DNA of 64,000 nt from Alphaproteobacteria bacterium. GTDB taxonomy: Bacteria; Pseudomonadota; Alphaproteobacteria; Rhizobiales; Hyphomicrobiaceae. Where the stretch lies: contig JAHJSN010000035.1 in NCBI GenBank assembly GCA_018830445.1, positions 1 through 64,000 on the forward strand. The letters are read 5' to 3'. Shown here piece after piece: positions 25,422-34,553 of this stretch; within the stretch, counting starts at the first letter, position 1, and each line of letters opens with the position of its first letter. A program made the position numbers and the translations under genes. The notes under the pieces are model-generated. The model did no database searches. It was not told the DNA's origin and saw nothing but the letters and a program-made list of their open reading frames with translations.

Positions 25422-28400
25422 ATGAACGCTCCGATTCGACCAGAAGAGACCGCCGCCGCGAGCAAGGCAGATAACGGCGATGCAAACCGCCTGCGGTTCG
25501 TGCACCTGCGCGTGCATTCGGCCTATTCGCTGTTGGAAGGGGCGCTGCCTATCCCGAAGCTCGCCAAGCTTGCCGAGAAGCATGGCTATCCGGCGCTGGC
25601 GCTGACGGACACCAACAATCTATTCGGCGCTCTCGACTTTTCCGAGAAGCTCGCCAAGGCCGGCGTGCAGCCGATCGTGGGGGTGACGATCGCCGTCGAT
25701 TTCGAGGGCGACGGTGTCGAGGATCCGCTTGCTGCCGTGCGGCAGGGGCGTGCCACCGGCAGCGATCATCAGCGGTTGTCGCGCGACGGTTTTCTGGCGC
25801 TGCTCGCAGCATCCGAGACCGGCTACCTGAATTTGATGAAGATCGTCAGCGCGGCGCACCTTGCCGTCGAGGACGGGGCGCCGCCGCATGTAACCTTGTC
25901 GCGATTGCAGACCCATGCCGATGGATTGATCGTGTTGACGGGCGGGCCGGATGGGCCCGTAGACCGGGCAATCGGCGAAGGACGCGCGGGCGTTGCCGAA
26001 TCCCGCATGAAGTCGCTTCGCTCGGCTTATGGCGACAGGCTCTATGTCGAGATCCAGCGCCATGGTTGGGATCGCGAGAGGCAAGTCGAACCGCAGATCA
26101 TAGATCTGGCGTATCGCCTGGAGTTGCCGCTGGTCGCGTCCAACGAGGCCTTTTTCGAGGGGCCGTCGGACTTCGAGGCTCATGATGCGCTGATCTGCAT
26201 CGCGGAAGGCCGCTACGTCGTCGAGGACGACCGCCGGCGGATGACGCCGCAGCATTACTTCAAGTCTAGCGACGAGATGGCGGAAGTGTTCGCTGACCTG
26301 CCTGAGGCGTTGGCCAATACGTTGGAGATTGCGCGGCGCTGCCATTACCGGCCGCTGGGGCGCAAGCCGATCCTGCCGCGCTTCGTGAAAAGCCTGGACG
26401 GCAAGAGCGATGAAGACCTCGTTGCCGAAGAAGCCGCGGAACTGAAGCGGCAGGCCGATGAAGGTCTGGCGCGGCGGCTCGATGCGCACGGGCCGGCTGA
26501 CGGTTTCACGCAGGAGGATTACGAGAAGCGGCTCGCCTACGAAGTCGACGTGATCACCAACATGAAGTTTCCCGGCTACTTCCTGATCGTGGCCGACTTC
26601 ATCAAGTGGTCGAAGGCCCAGGGCATCCCGGTGGGACCGGGGCGCGGCTCGGGGGCGGGATCGCTTGTTGCCTATGCGCTGACGATCACCGACCTCGATC
26701 CATTGCGGTTCGGTCTGCTGTTCGAACGGTTCCTCAACCCTGAGCGCGTTTCGATGCCCGACTTCGATATCGACTTCTGCCAGGACCGGCGCGAGGAGAC
26801 GATCCGCTACGTCCAGGATAAGTACGGCCACGACCGCGTGGCGCAAATCATCACGCACGGCAAGTTGCAGGCACGCGCTGTGCTGCGCGACGTGGGTCGC
26901 GTGCTGCAGATGCCCTACGGGCAGGTCGACAAGCTGTGCAAGTTGGTGCCGAACAATCCGGCCAATCCCGTGACGCTGCCGGAAGCCATCGAAGCGGAAC
27001 CGAAGCTTCAGGAAGCGCAGAAAGCCGAGCCGCTGGTGGCGCAGTTGATCGAAACCTCGATCAAGCTCGAAGGGCTTTACCGGCATGCGTCGACGCACGC
27101 CGCAGGCATGGTGATCGGCGACCGGCCGCTCGAAGAGCTGGTGCCGCTCTACCGCGATCCGAAGTCGGATATGCCGGTGACGCAGTTCAACTGGAAGCTT
27201 GTCGAAGCCGCCGGGCTGGTGAAGTTCGACTTCCTCGGGTTGAAGACGCTGACGGTTTTGAAGAAGGCGGTCGATCTCGTCAGACGCGTGCGCGGGATCG
27301 AGGTCGAACTGGAAAAGCTCGATGTGTTCGACAAGAAGTCCTACGAATTGCTTGCCAGGGCCGATACGGTCGGGGTGTTCCAGCTGGAATCGACGGGCAT
27401 GCGGGAAAGCCTCAAGCGGCTGCGACCCGACCGCTTCGAAGACATCATCGCCATGGTGGCGCTCTACCGCCCCGGACCGATGGACAACATCCCGACCTAC
27501 ATCAACCGTAAGCACGGCGAGGAGCCCGTCGACTGCCTGCATCCGATGCTCGAAGGCATCCTGTCGGAAACCTACGGCGTCATCATTTACCAGGAGCAGG
27601 TCATCCAGATCGCCCAGGTGATGGGCGGCTATACGCTCGGGCAGGCCGACATGCTGCGGCGCGCGATGGGCAAGAAGGACAGGGAAGAGATGGCGCGGCA
27701 TGAGGCGCGCTTCATCGAGGGTGCTGTCGAACGCGGCGTGAAGAAGAAGGACGCCGGCTACATTTTCGAACTGGTCAATAAGTTCGCTGGCTACGGTTTC
27801 AACAAATCGCACGCGGCGGCTTATGCTTTGGTGAGCTATCACACCGCCTACATGAAGGCGAACTACCTGGAAGAATTCATCGCGGCGTCGATGACCCTCG
27901 ACATGGCCAACACCGACAAGCTGGCGGGCTTCGTGGCGGAAGCGAAGAAGTGCGGCGTGCCGGTGCTGCCGCCAAGCGTGAATGCGTCCGAGGTGGACTT
28001 TACGGTTGAGCGACAGTCTCGATCGCCCAGCATGCGGGGAGAGGCAAGGGGTGCGGGGCTGGGTCTGAAGACTAACGCTGCCCCTCACCCTCAATATTCC
28101 GCCCCTCACCCTAGCCCTCTCCCCATGAAGGATGGGGAGACGGGAAAGCCGGGCGCGATTCGGTATTCGCTCGCGGCGTTGAAGAATGTCGGCGCCGGGG
28201 CCGTGCAGACGATTGTCGATGCGCGCAGTGAGGGTGGGGCGTTCAAGTCGCTCGGCGATTTCGCCTCAAGGCTTAATCCGAAGGCGCTCAACAAGCGTGC
28301 CATCGAAACGCTGGCGCAGGCAGGCGCGTTCGATAGGCTGGAGCCGAGCCGGGCGACGGCGAAGGCCAATGCGGAGCAGATTATCGCGCTGGCGCAGCGA

Positions 28401-29150
28401 GTCAGTGCGGATGCGGCAGACGGGACATCGGATTTGTTCGCGGCGCCGGGTTCGGCACCGGGCCTGATCCTGAAACAGGCGAAATCCTGGACCCCGCTTG
28501 AGCAGCTGGAAGCCGAGTTCGGAGCGGTCGGCTTCTATCTTTCCGGTCACCCGCTCGACAGCTATGAAAAGGTGCTCGCCAAGGTGGGTGGTACGACTTA
28601 TGCCAATCTGCACTCCTACACGGAGCGGACGGGGGCGGGCGCGGGCAGAATTGGAGCGATCGTCGTGTCGGTGCGCGAGCGGCGTTCGGCGAAGGGCAAC
28701 AAGTTCGCATTTGCGATGTTCTCCGATGCGACGGGGCAGTTCGAGGCGGTGTTGTTCTCCGATACGCTTTCAGCGGCTGGCGAACTTTTGACAGCCGGAA
28801 CACCGGTGGTGCTGACGGTATCGGCTGAGCGTGACGAAGAAGGCTCGATCAAGATGCGGGTCCAGGCCGTCGAGTCGCTCGATAAGGTCGCCGCCAACGT
28901 GGAGCGCGGTCTGCGGCTCGTTTGCGATCCGAAGGCGCTGGCTACGCGCGAAGAACTGTTCGAGGCGATGAAGGAGTATCTGGTGCCGCCGGTTGCCGGA
29001 ACGCGTGGCGGGGACGTGCATCTGGTGTTGCCGCTTAAAGCGCGCGGTCGCGAATTGGAGCTGAAACTGCAAGGCCGGTTCGATGTGTCGCCGAACATGG
29101 CGGGCCGGCTGGCGACGGTGCCGGGGATCGCCGAAGTGGAGGAGATCTAG
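25422..29150 (+). CDS. dnaE: DNA polymerase III alpha subunit, with an in-frame palindromic insertion
   Basis: The replicative polymerase has an N-terminal PHP domain ('FVHLRVHSAYSLLEGALPI', 'ALTDTNNLFGALDF'), polymerase palm with the catalytic aspartates in 'MPDFDIDFCQDRREETI' (about residue 445), 'GPGRGSGAGSLVAYAL', 'FNKSHAAAYALVSYHTAYMKANY' and a C-terminal OB domain. Its 1242 residues exceed the usual length because residues about 864-909 form a Pro/Gly/Arg-rich, repeat-derived segment inserted between 'VDFTVE' and 'GAIRYSLAALKNVG', which are contiguous in relatives. The reading frame is kept. The ATG has only a weak Shine-Dalgarno. Confidence 0.96.
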   Translation: MNAPIRPEETAAASKADNGDANRLRFVHLRVHSAYSLLEGALPIPKLAKLAEKHGYPALALTDTNNLFGALDFSEKLAKAGVQPIVGVTIAVDFEGDGVEDPLAAVRQGRATGSDHQRLSRDGFLALLAASETGYLNLMKIVSAAHLAVEDGAPPHVTLSRLQTHADGLIVLTGGPDGPVDRAIGEGRAGVAESRMKSLRSAYGDRLYVEIQRHGWDRERQVEPQIIDLAYRLELPLVASNEAFFEGPSDFEAHDALICIAEGRYVVEDDRRRMTPQHYFKSSDEMAEVFADLPEALANTLEIARRCHYRPLGRKPILPRFVKSLDGKSDEDLVAEEAAELKRQADEGLARRLDAHGPADGFTQEDYEKRLAYEVDVITNMKFPGYFLIVADFIKWSKAQGIPVGPGRGSGAGSLVAYALTITDLDPLRFGLLFERFLNPERVSMPDFDIDFCQDRREETIRYVQDKYGHDRVAQIITHGKLQARAVLRDVGRVLQMPYGQVDKLCKLVPNNPANPVTLPEAIEAEPKLQEAQKAEPLVAQLIETSIKLEGLYRHASTHAAGMVIGDRPLEELVPLYRDPKSDMPVTQFNWKLVEAAGLVKFDFLGLKTLTVLKKAVDLVRRVRGIEVELEKLDVFDKKSYELLARADTVGVFQLESTGMRESLKRLRPDRFEDIIAMVALYRPGPMDNIPTYINRKHGEEPVDCLHPMLEGILSETYGVIIYQEQVIQIAQVMGGYTLGQADMLRRAMGKKDREEMARHEARFIEGAVERGVKKKDAGYIFELVNKFAGYGFNKSHAAAYALVSYHTAYMKANYLEEFIAASMTLDMANTDKLAGFVAEAKKCGVPVLPPSVNASEVDFTVERQSRSPSMRGEARGAGLGLKTNAAPHPQYSAPHPSPLPMKDGETGKPGAIRYSLAALKNVGAGAVQTIVDARSEGGAFKSLGDFASRLNPKALNKRAIETLAQAGAFDRLEPSRATAKANAEQIIALAQRVSADAADGTSDLFAAPGSAPGLILKQAKSWTPLEQLEAEFGAVGFYLSGHPLDSYEKVLAKVGGTTYANLHSYTERTGAGAGRIGAIVVSVRERRSAKGNKFAFAMFSDATGQFEAVLFSDTLSAAGELLTAGTPVVLTVSAERDEEGSIKMRVQAVESLDKVAANVERGLRLVCDPKALATREELFEAMKEYLVPPVAGTRGGDVHLVLPLKARGRELELKLQGRFDVSPNMAGRLATVPGIAEVEEI
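28011..28148. repeat. Palindromic repeat inserted in frame within dnaE
   Basis: About 138 bp (46 codons, no stop) interrupt the conserved dnaE sequence. The left part contains GCGGGGAGAGGCAAGGGGTG and the right part CCCCTCACCCTAGCCCTCTCC, near-inverted repeats of the 'CCCTCACCCTAGCCCTCTCCCC' type found scattered between genes in many alphaproteobacteria. GCCCCTCACCCT occurs twice, and CTCCCCATgaaggATGGGGAG forms a terminal hairpin. Base composition and encoded residues (Pro/Arg/Gly) differ from the flanking gene. Exact ends are approximate. Confidence 0.8.
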
Positions 29151-29153
29151 AGA

Positions 29154-29906
29154 TTGTCTATTGGTTTGCGTTCCTGGGCTTTGATGTTGGTTGGTTTTTC
29201 GATTCTTGCGGCGTTTTCGGTTTATCGCTTCTTTCCGGCAAATCCATCGGTCAACGATGTTCTGAGCGATGGGTCGCGGCTGATCCTTGTCGAAACGGAT
29301 TCGTTCGAGGTCAGCGCGGCGGTGATCTCGATGTTCGAACGTGACGGCGAAACAGGTGCTTGGCGGCTTGCCGGTGACAATGCGCCCGCGAGGGTCGGGC
29401 GTAACGGGCTCGGTTGGGGCCACACGTTCCGCCAGCTGGCCGAGGTCGGGGAGCCGATCAAGCAGGAGGGCGACAAGCGCGCACCTGCCGGTGTGTTCAA
29501 GCTGGGCAGGTCGTTCGGGCTGAACTCAGAAAAGCTTCCAGATTATATGCAACTTGAGGATGGGCAGCATTTCTGCGTCGACGATGTCGCCTCCGAGAAC
29601 TACAGCCAGATCGTGCCGGTGGACCACGTACCGGCAGGGACTAGCGGCGAACGCATGTGGGAGATCGGTCTCTACAAGCGTGGTATGGTCGTCGATTATC
29701 CCACAGACAGGGCGGCAAAATCCGGCTCGTGCATTTTTCTGCATGTCTGGCGAACGCCCCAGACGCCGACGGTGGGTTGTGTCGCTGCCGACGAGGAAAC
29801 CGTTGCGCGATTGCAGAAATGGGTCAATGAAGCGTCCGCTGGCGCCTGGATCGCGATTGTGCCCAAGGGGGCGAGAGACCGGTTGCGGTTGAGGTTGGCC
29901 GAGTAG
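29154..29906 (+). CDS. L,D-transpeptidase (YkuD) family protein
   Basis: The 250-residue protein has an N-terminal membrane anchor or signal ('ALMLVGFSILAAFSVYRFF') and a YkuD-like domain: 'RAPAGVFKLG', 'QIVPVDHVPAGTSGERMWEIGLYKRGMVVDYP', and the catalytic 'GSCIFLHVWRTPQTPTVGCVAADEETV' with His and the active-site Cys of the SxGC-type motif (here TVGC). Such proteins crosslink peptidoglycan or attach proteins to it. A TTG at 29154, with GGAG in the end of dnaE 9 bp upstream, seems to be the start. Confidence 0.82.
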   Translation: MSIGLRSWALMLVGFSILAAFSVYRFFPANPSVNDVLSDGSRLILVETDSFEVSAAVISMFERDGETGAWRLAGDNAPARVGRNGLGWGHTFRQLAEVGEPIKQEGDKRAPAGVFKLGRSFGLNSEKLPDYMQLEDGQHFCVDDVASENYSQIVPVDHVPAGTSGERMWEIGLYKRGMVVDYPTDRAAKSGSCIFLHVWRTPQTPTVGCVAADEETVARLQKWVNEASAGAWIAIVPKGARDRLRLRLAE

Positions 29907-30011
29907 CCTTGCTATCCCCCTCAAACGCCTGTATATGGGCGCCTCATCCCACACGCGGATCGTTTTGGCGGAAGCGGATTAAAAGCCCCGTTTCAAGCCT
30001 CCGGTGAGTTT

Positions 30012-30036
30012 GGCCCTGCTGCAAGGGCCTTTCTTC
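30012..30036 (+). terminator. Hairpin with T-rich tail upstream of rpsB
   Basis: GGCCCTgctgcaAGGGCC followed by TTTCTTC. It can end the dnaE-transpeptidase transcript before rpsB, or lie in the rpsB leader; no promoter between it and rpsB is evident, so leader attenuation is possible. Confidence 0.55.
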
Positions 30037-30079
30037 ATTGGTCCGCGGAGGTTCAACCGGAAATAAGGACGACTTCAAG

Positions 30080-31075
30080 ATGGCTCTTCCCGTCTTCAAT
30101 ATGCGTCAGCTGTTGGAAGCTGGCGTGCACTTCGGTCACCAGGCCCACCGCTGGAACCCGAAAATGGCACCGTTCATCTTTGGTGCCCGCAACAACATCC
30201 ACATCATCGACCTGACGCAGTCCGTGCCGCTGTTGCACCAGGCGCTCGTCAAGGTATCCGATACGGTTGCCGGCGGCGGCCGCGTGCTGTTCGTGGCAAC
30301 CAAGCGCCAGGCGCAGGAAGGTGTTGCCGAAGCTGCCGGACGCTCGGCGCAGTACTTCATGAACCACCGCTGGCTCGGCGGCACACTGACCAACTGGAAG
30401 ACGGTTTCCCAATCGATCCGGCGTCTTCGCCAGCTCGACGACATTCTTGAGAACCCGCATGGGCGGACCAAGAAGGAAATCCTCACCTTGCAGCGTGAGC
30501 GCGACAAGCTGCAGATGTCGCTGGGCGGCATCCGCGACATGGGCGGCACCCCCGATCTGCTGTTCGTGATCGATACGAACAAGGAGCAGATCGCGATCAA
30601 GGAAGCCCGCAAGCTGGGTATTCCGATTGTGGCGATCGTCGACACCAACTGCGATCCGGATGGCATCGACTTCCCGATCCCGGGCAACGACGACGCCGGC
30701 CGCGCGATCACGCTTTACTGCGACCTGATCGCACGTGCCGCGATCGACGGGATCGAGCGTTCGAGTGCTTCGTCCGGGGTCGATCTGGGCGCCTTGGAAA
30801 CGCCGGTTGCCGAGGAGCTGCCCGCCGAGGTTGGCAAGTTCCAGGGCATCGAAGCGCCACGCGGAGAGCCCGATGACCTGAAGAGCATTCGCGGAGTTGA
30901 CGCCAAGACGGAACTGTCGCTCAACGACCTGGGCGTGTTCCACTACTGGCAGATTGCGGATCTTGCTGCCGACGATGTGACGGCTCTCGAAGTGGCTCTC
31001 AAAGCCTCGGGCAGGGTCAGTTCGGAAAGCTGGGTCGATCAGGCGAAAAAGCTCGTGGCTCAATCGGCTGCCTGA
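30080..31075 (+). CDS. rpsB: 30S ribosomal protein S2 with C-terminal extension
   Basis: S2 core: '[38 protein letters not shown]', '[10 protein letters not shown]', '[18 protein letters not shown]', '[48 protein letters not shown]'. At 331 residues it exceeds the usual ~240-260. The last ~60 residues ('[43 protein letters not shown]') resemble a helix-hairpin-helix domain also seen at the C-terminus of some rhizobial ribosomal proteins. The start at ATG 30080 has AAGGA 10 bp upstream; the ORF track's upstream start is not supported. Confidence 0.97.
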   Translation: MALPVFNMRQLLEAGVHFGHQAHRWNPKMAPFIFGARNNIHIIDLTQSVPLLHQALVKVSDTVAGGGRVLFVATKRQAQEGVAEAAGRSAQYFMNHRWLGGTLTNWKTVSQSIRRLRQLDDILENPHGRTKKEILTLQRERDKLQMSLGGIRDMGGTPDLLFVIDTNKEQIAIKEARKLGIPIVAIVDTNCDPDGIDFPIPGNDDAGRAITLYCDLIARAAIDGIERSSASSGVDLGALETPVAEELPAEVGKFQGIEAPRGEPDDLKSIRGVDAKTELSLNDLGVFHYWQIADLAADDVTALEVALKASGRVSSESWVDQAKKLVAQSAA

Positions 31076-31185
31076 TAGCCGCATTTTTCGAGCTAATTCC
31101 GCTGGACGTTACCGGCGTCATATAATGTTCAAGCTGCGGGGCTAGAAGGCAGCCCGGCAGCGCTTGGAAAAAAAGAGAGAATGAC

Positions 31186-32121
31186 ATGACTGCGATTACC
31201 GCATCGCTCGTGAAGGAGCTGCGCGACAAGACCGGCGCCGGCATGATGGATTGCAAGAAGGCGCTGACCGAGAATGACGGCGATATGGAAGCCGCTATCG
31301 ACTGGCTCAGGACCAAAGGTCTGTCCAAGGCCGCAAAAAAAGCCGACCGCGTGGCTGCGGAAGGACTTGTCGGGGCCAAGTCGGAAGGCACGTCCGGCGC
31401 GGTGGTGGAGATCAATTCGGAAACCGACTTCGTTGCACGAAACGAACAGTTCCAACAGATGGTCGGGGACGTCACTTCGCTTGCGCTCGCAGCAGGAGGC
31501 GATCTCGACAAGCTGCTTACGGCAAAAGTCCCCGGGAAATCGATGGGCGTTGCCGACTACGTGAAGGAAATGGTGGCGACGATCGGCGAGAACATGAATG
31601 TGCGGCGCACTGCTGCGCTGTCGGTCAAGGATGGCGTCGTTTCGGCCTACGTGCACAACAAAGCCGCTGATGACATGGGCAAAATCGGCGTGCTGGTTGC
31701 GCTTGAAAGCAGCGGAGACAAGGCCAAGCTCGGTGAATTCGGCCGTCAGCTGGCGATGCATGTCGCCGCCGCCAATCCGCTGGCGCTGACGCCGGAGGAA
31801 CTCGACCAGGACGTGATCGAGCGGGAACGCGCGATCTACACGGAGCAGGCGATCGCTTCGGGCAAGCCGAAGGAGATCGCGGAGAAAATGGTCGAAGGAA
31901 AGCTGCGCAAGGAATTCTTCCAGCAGGTGGTCTTGCTGCAGCAGACTTTCGTGATCGACGGCAAGGCTACTGTTCAGCAGGCCGTCGAGGCGGCTGCGAA
32001 GTCGATCGGTGCGCCGGTCAAGGTCGCGGGCTTCGTCCGGTACGCGCTGGGCGAGGGTGTCGACAAGGGCGAGGAAGGCGATTTCGCGGCCGAAGTCGCG
32101 GCTGCTGCGGGAAAGAAGTAA
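31186..32121 (+). CDS. tsf: Translation elongation factor Ts
   Basis: The 311-residue guanine-nucleotide exchange factor for EF-Tu carries an N-terminal UBA-like domain 'LVKELRDKTGAGMMDCKKALTENDGDMEAAIDWLRTKG', 'EGTSGAVVEINSETDFVARNEQF' (TDFV motif contacting EF-Tu) and C-terminal 'VVLLQQTFVIDGKATVQQ'. GAGAGAA precedes the ATG. It follows rpsB by 110 bp; a TATAAT within that gap could be an extra promoter. A strong terminator follows. Confidence 0.97.
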   Translation: MTAITASLVKELRDKTGAGMMDCKKALTENDGDMEAAIDWLRTKGLSKAAKKADRVAAEGLVGAKSEGTSGAVVEINSETDFVARNEQFQQMVGDVTSLALAAGGDLDKLLTAKVPGKSMGVADYVKEMVATIGENMNVRRTAALSVKDGVVSAYVHNKAADDMGKIGVLVALESSGDKAKLGEFGRQLAMHVAAANPLALTPEELDQDVIERERAIYTEQAIASGKPKEIAEKMVEGKLRKEFFQQVVLLQQTFVIDGKATVQQAVEAAAKSIGAPVKVAGFVRYALGEGVDKGEEGDFAAEVAAAAGKK

Positions 32122-32146
32122 ATCCGTTCAGTTCGACTGATGCGGC

Positions 32147-32176
32147 AACGGCCGGCTGAATACAGCCGGCCGTTTT
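32147..32176 (+). terminator. Intrinsic terminator after tsf
   Basis: A perfect ACGGCCGGCTG/CAGCCGGCCGT stem with loop AATA and a TTTT tail, 26 bp after the tsf stop. It separates rpsB-tsf from pyrH-frr. Confidence 0.9.
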
Positions 32177-32312
32177 GCTATGTTACGTCAAGGTTGAAGA
32201 GGACTTCTAGCCGTTTGGACTTGTCTCCGGCGGCGAAGGGGCTACACCAGTGCGACTTGGGCGGCAGGCCCTGATTCCCGCCTTGGAACCAGAACGCGCG
32301 ACGAGAGAGACG

Positions 32313-33029
32313 ATGGCGACGATCAAATACAAACGGCTGCTTTTGAAGCTTTCCGGGGAAGCGCTGATGGGCGGCAAGGGTTATGGAATCGATACCGCGG
32401 TGGTTGCCAGGGTGGCTGAGGATATCAAGGCTGCGACCGCTGCGGGCTGCCAGATCGGCGCGGTGGTCGGCGGCGGGAATATCTTTCGGGGGCTGCAGGG
32501 TGCGGCGAGCGGAATGGACCGGGCAAACGCCGACTATATGGGCATGCTGGCGACGGTGATGAATGCGCTTTCCCTGCAAGGCGCGCTGGAGCAGATCGGC
32601 GTCGATGCCCGCGTATTGTCTGCCATTCCGATGCCGACTGTGTGCGAATCCTACATCCGGGCGCGGGCGCTGCGACATCTGGAGAAGGGCCGTGTGGTGA
32701 TCTTCGCGGCTGGAACCGGCAACCCGTTTTTCACCACCGATACTGCCGCGACGCTGAGGGCGGTGGAGATGAACAGCGACGCGGTGGTGAAGGCGACGCA
32801 GGTCGACGGAGTTTATTCGGCGGACCCCAAGAAGGTGGCCGATGCGGTCCGATTCGAGCGCCTTTCATACGAAGAGGTGCTTGCCCGTGACCTCAGAGTG
32901 ATGGACGGTGCGGCGATCGCGCTTGCCCGTGATAATGCACTTCCGGTAATTGTCTGTTCGATCGAAGAGCCAGGCAATCTGCTGAAGTTGTTGACTGGCG
33001 AAGCGCGCGCAACGGTGATTGGCGCCTGA
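32313..33029 (+). CDS. pyrH: UMP kinase
   Basis: It phosphorylates UMP to UDP. The 238-residue amino-acid-kinase fold shows '[15 protein letters not shown]', '[14 protein letters not shown]', '[27 protein letters not shown]', '[28 protein letters not shown]' and '[15 protein letters not shown]'. The start at ATG 32313 follows GAGAGA; the upstream ORF extension lacks similarity. It is the first gene after the tsf terminator and is followed by frr (105 bp). Confidence 0.97.
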   Translation: MATIKYKRLLLKLSGEALMGGKGYGIDTAVVARVAEDIKAATAAGCQIGAVVGGGNIFRGLQGAASGMDRANADYMGMLATVMNALSLQGALEQIGVDARVLSAIPMPTVCESYIRARALRHLEKGRVVIFAAGTGNPFFTTDTAATLRAVEMNSDAVVKATQVDGVYSADPKKVADAVRFERLSYEEVLARDLRVMDGAAIALARDNALPVIVCSIEEPGNLLKLLTGEARATVIGA

Positions 33030-33134
33030 TTTGCGGGCCGGCGGGCTTTCGGCACACGGCGCCATGAGGCGGCATGCGGCGGCAGATGAACGGCTCGTCC
33101 GTGTGAGCCTTTGGGAACCAGGGAGACAGGAAAG

Positions 33135-33695
33135 ATGGCGGACGGCTTCAACCTGAAAGAGCTTGAAGATCAAATGAAGGCGTCGCTCGATGCCTTGAAG
33201 CGGGAGTTGAGCGGACTGAGAACGGGGCGGGCAAGCACGCACCTGCTCGATCCCATCCAGGTGACGGTATACGGCTCGAAGATGCCGCTTTCCCAGGTCG
33301 GAACGGTGTCGGTGCCTGAACCTCGAACCATATCGATCCAGGTCTGGGACCGTTCGAATGTCTCGGCTGTCGAGAAGGCCATCCGCGAATCGAGCCTCGG
33401 CCTCAACCCGATCATCGACGGGCAGATGCTTCGCCTGCCGATACCGACACTTACCGCCGACCGGCGCAAGGAACTCGTCAAGGTTGCGCACGAGTACGCC
33501 GAGAAATCCAAGGTTTCTGTCCGTAACGTCCGCCGTGACGGGATGGATGCGTTGAAGAAATTGGAAAAATCTGGCGAAATCAGTGAAGATGAGCACCGCA
33601 AGAATTCCGGAAGTGTCCAGGAGTTGACCGACAAGTACGTAAAAGAAGTGGACAATGTGCTGGCAACGAAGGAGCAGGAAATCCAGACTGTCTAG
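33135..33695 (+). CDS. frr: Ribosome recycling factor
   Basis: The 186-residue protein is typical in length. 'SLDALKRELSGLRTGRASTHLLDPIQVTVYG', 'PLSQVGTVSVPEPRTISIQVWDRS', 'LTADRRKELVKVAHEYAEKSKVSVRNVRRDGMD' and 'TDKYVKEVDNVLATKEQEI' cover the two RRF domains. It dissociates post-termination ribosomes with EF-G. ATG 33135 has AGGA at close spacing. Confidence 0.97.
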   Translation: MADGFNLKELEDQMKASLDALKRELSGLRTGRASTHLLDPIQVTVYGSKMPLSQVGTVSVPEPRTISIQVWDRSNVSAVEKAIRESSLGLNPIIDGQMLRLPIPTLTADRRKELVKVAHEYAEKSKVSVRNVRRDGMDALKKLEKSGEISEDEHRKNSGSVQELTDKYVKEVDNVLATKEQEIQTV

Positions 33696-33781
33696 ACTTT
33701 CGGTCCGGCGCGCCGGCAACTCGTGGCTCGAAATCCATTCGCGCGTTCCCTGCAACCTCTTGAAGAAGCGCATCAGCTGCC

Positions 33782-34540
33782 TTGGTCAACCCATCGCCCT
33801 CACAACCCTGCCGTGACGCCAACGTCGCCCCGCTGCGCCATGTCGCGATCATCATGGACGGTAATGGCCGCTGGGCCAATCAGCGCGGTCTGCCGCGGAC
33901 TATGGGCCACCGGGAAGGTGTCGAGGCGGTGCGACGGACGGTCAAGGCCGCGGTCGAACTCAAGATCGCATACCTCACGATCTACAGCTTTTCGTCGGAG
34001 AATTGGTCGCGTCCGCGAGATGAAATCGATTACCTGATGGGGCTTATGAAGCGGTTCATCCGGCGGGATCTGGCCGAACTGCACGAGGCCAACGTGCGTA
34101 TCCTCACGATCGGAGAGCGTGAAGGTGTCGATCCGGAGTTGCTGGCCTTGATCGATGAAGCCAAGGACCTGACGGCTGACAATTCGCGGCTGACGCTGAC
34201 GATTGCGTTCAACTACGGCGGCCGCAACGAGATCGCCAGAGCCGCGCGGCGCCTTGCTACCGAGGTTTCGCTTGGACGCCTTGAAGCTGCTGAAATCGAT
34301 GCCAAGTTGTTAGGTCAGGCTCTCGACACAGCCGAAGTACCCGATCCCGATCTTTTGATCCGTACGAGCGGTGAAATGAGGTTATCGAACTTCCTGCTGT
34401 GGCAGGCTGCCTATGCGGAGTTCGTGTTCCTCGATGCCTACTGGCCGGATTTCGGCCGTGAGCACCTGGAGGCTGCGATTTCGGAATACTACGCGCGCGA
34501 GCGCCGTTATGGCGGTCTGGTACAACGGTCTTCTGCATGA
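33782..34540 (+). CDS. uppS: Isoprenyl transferase (undecaprenyl diphosphate synthase)
   Basis: It condenses isopentenyl diphosphate with farnesyl diphosphate to make the C55 carrier. The 252-residue cis-prenyltransferase has '[27 protein letters not shown]' (catalytic Asp), '[15 protein letters not shown]', '[13 protein letters not shown]' and '[28 protein letters not shown]'. A stop lies in frame 7 codons before TTG 33782, and the first in-frame ATG is inside the active site, so TTG 33782 is the probable start. Downstream of frr, upstream of cdsA. Confidence 0.95.
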   Translation: MVNPSPSQPCRDANVAPLRHVAIIMDGNGRWANQRGLPRTMGHREGVEAVRRTVKAAVELKIAYLTIYSFSSENWSRPRDEIDYLMGLMKRFIRRDLAELHEANVRILTIGEREGVDPELLALIDEAKDLTADNSRLTLTIAFNYGGRNEIARAARRLATEVSLGRLEAAEIDAKLLGQALDTAEVPDPDLLIRTSGEMRLSNFLLWQAAYAEFVFLDAYWPDFGREHLEAAISEYYARERRYGGLVQRSSA

Positions 34541-34553
34541 AAGGCCGCGATCG

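Noticed and set aside
25620-28109. 829-codon minus-strand ORF opposite dnaE
   Set aside because: Antisense shadow of dnaE in a G+C-rich gene; composition and lack of motifs or start signals argue against coding. The same applies to the 653-codon ORF opposite bamA (38915-40876).
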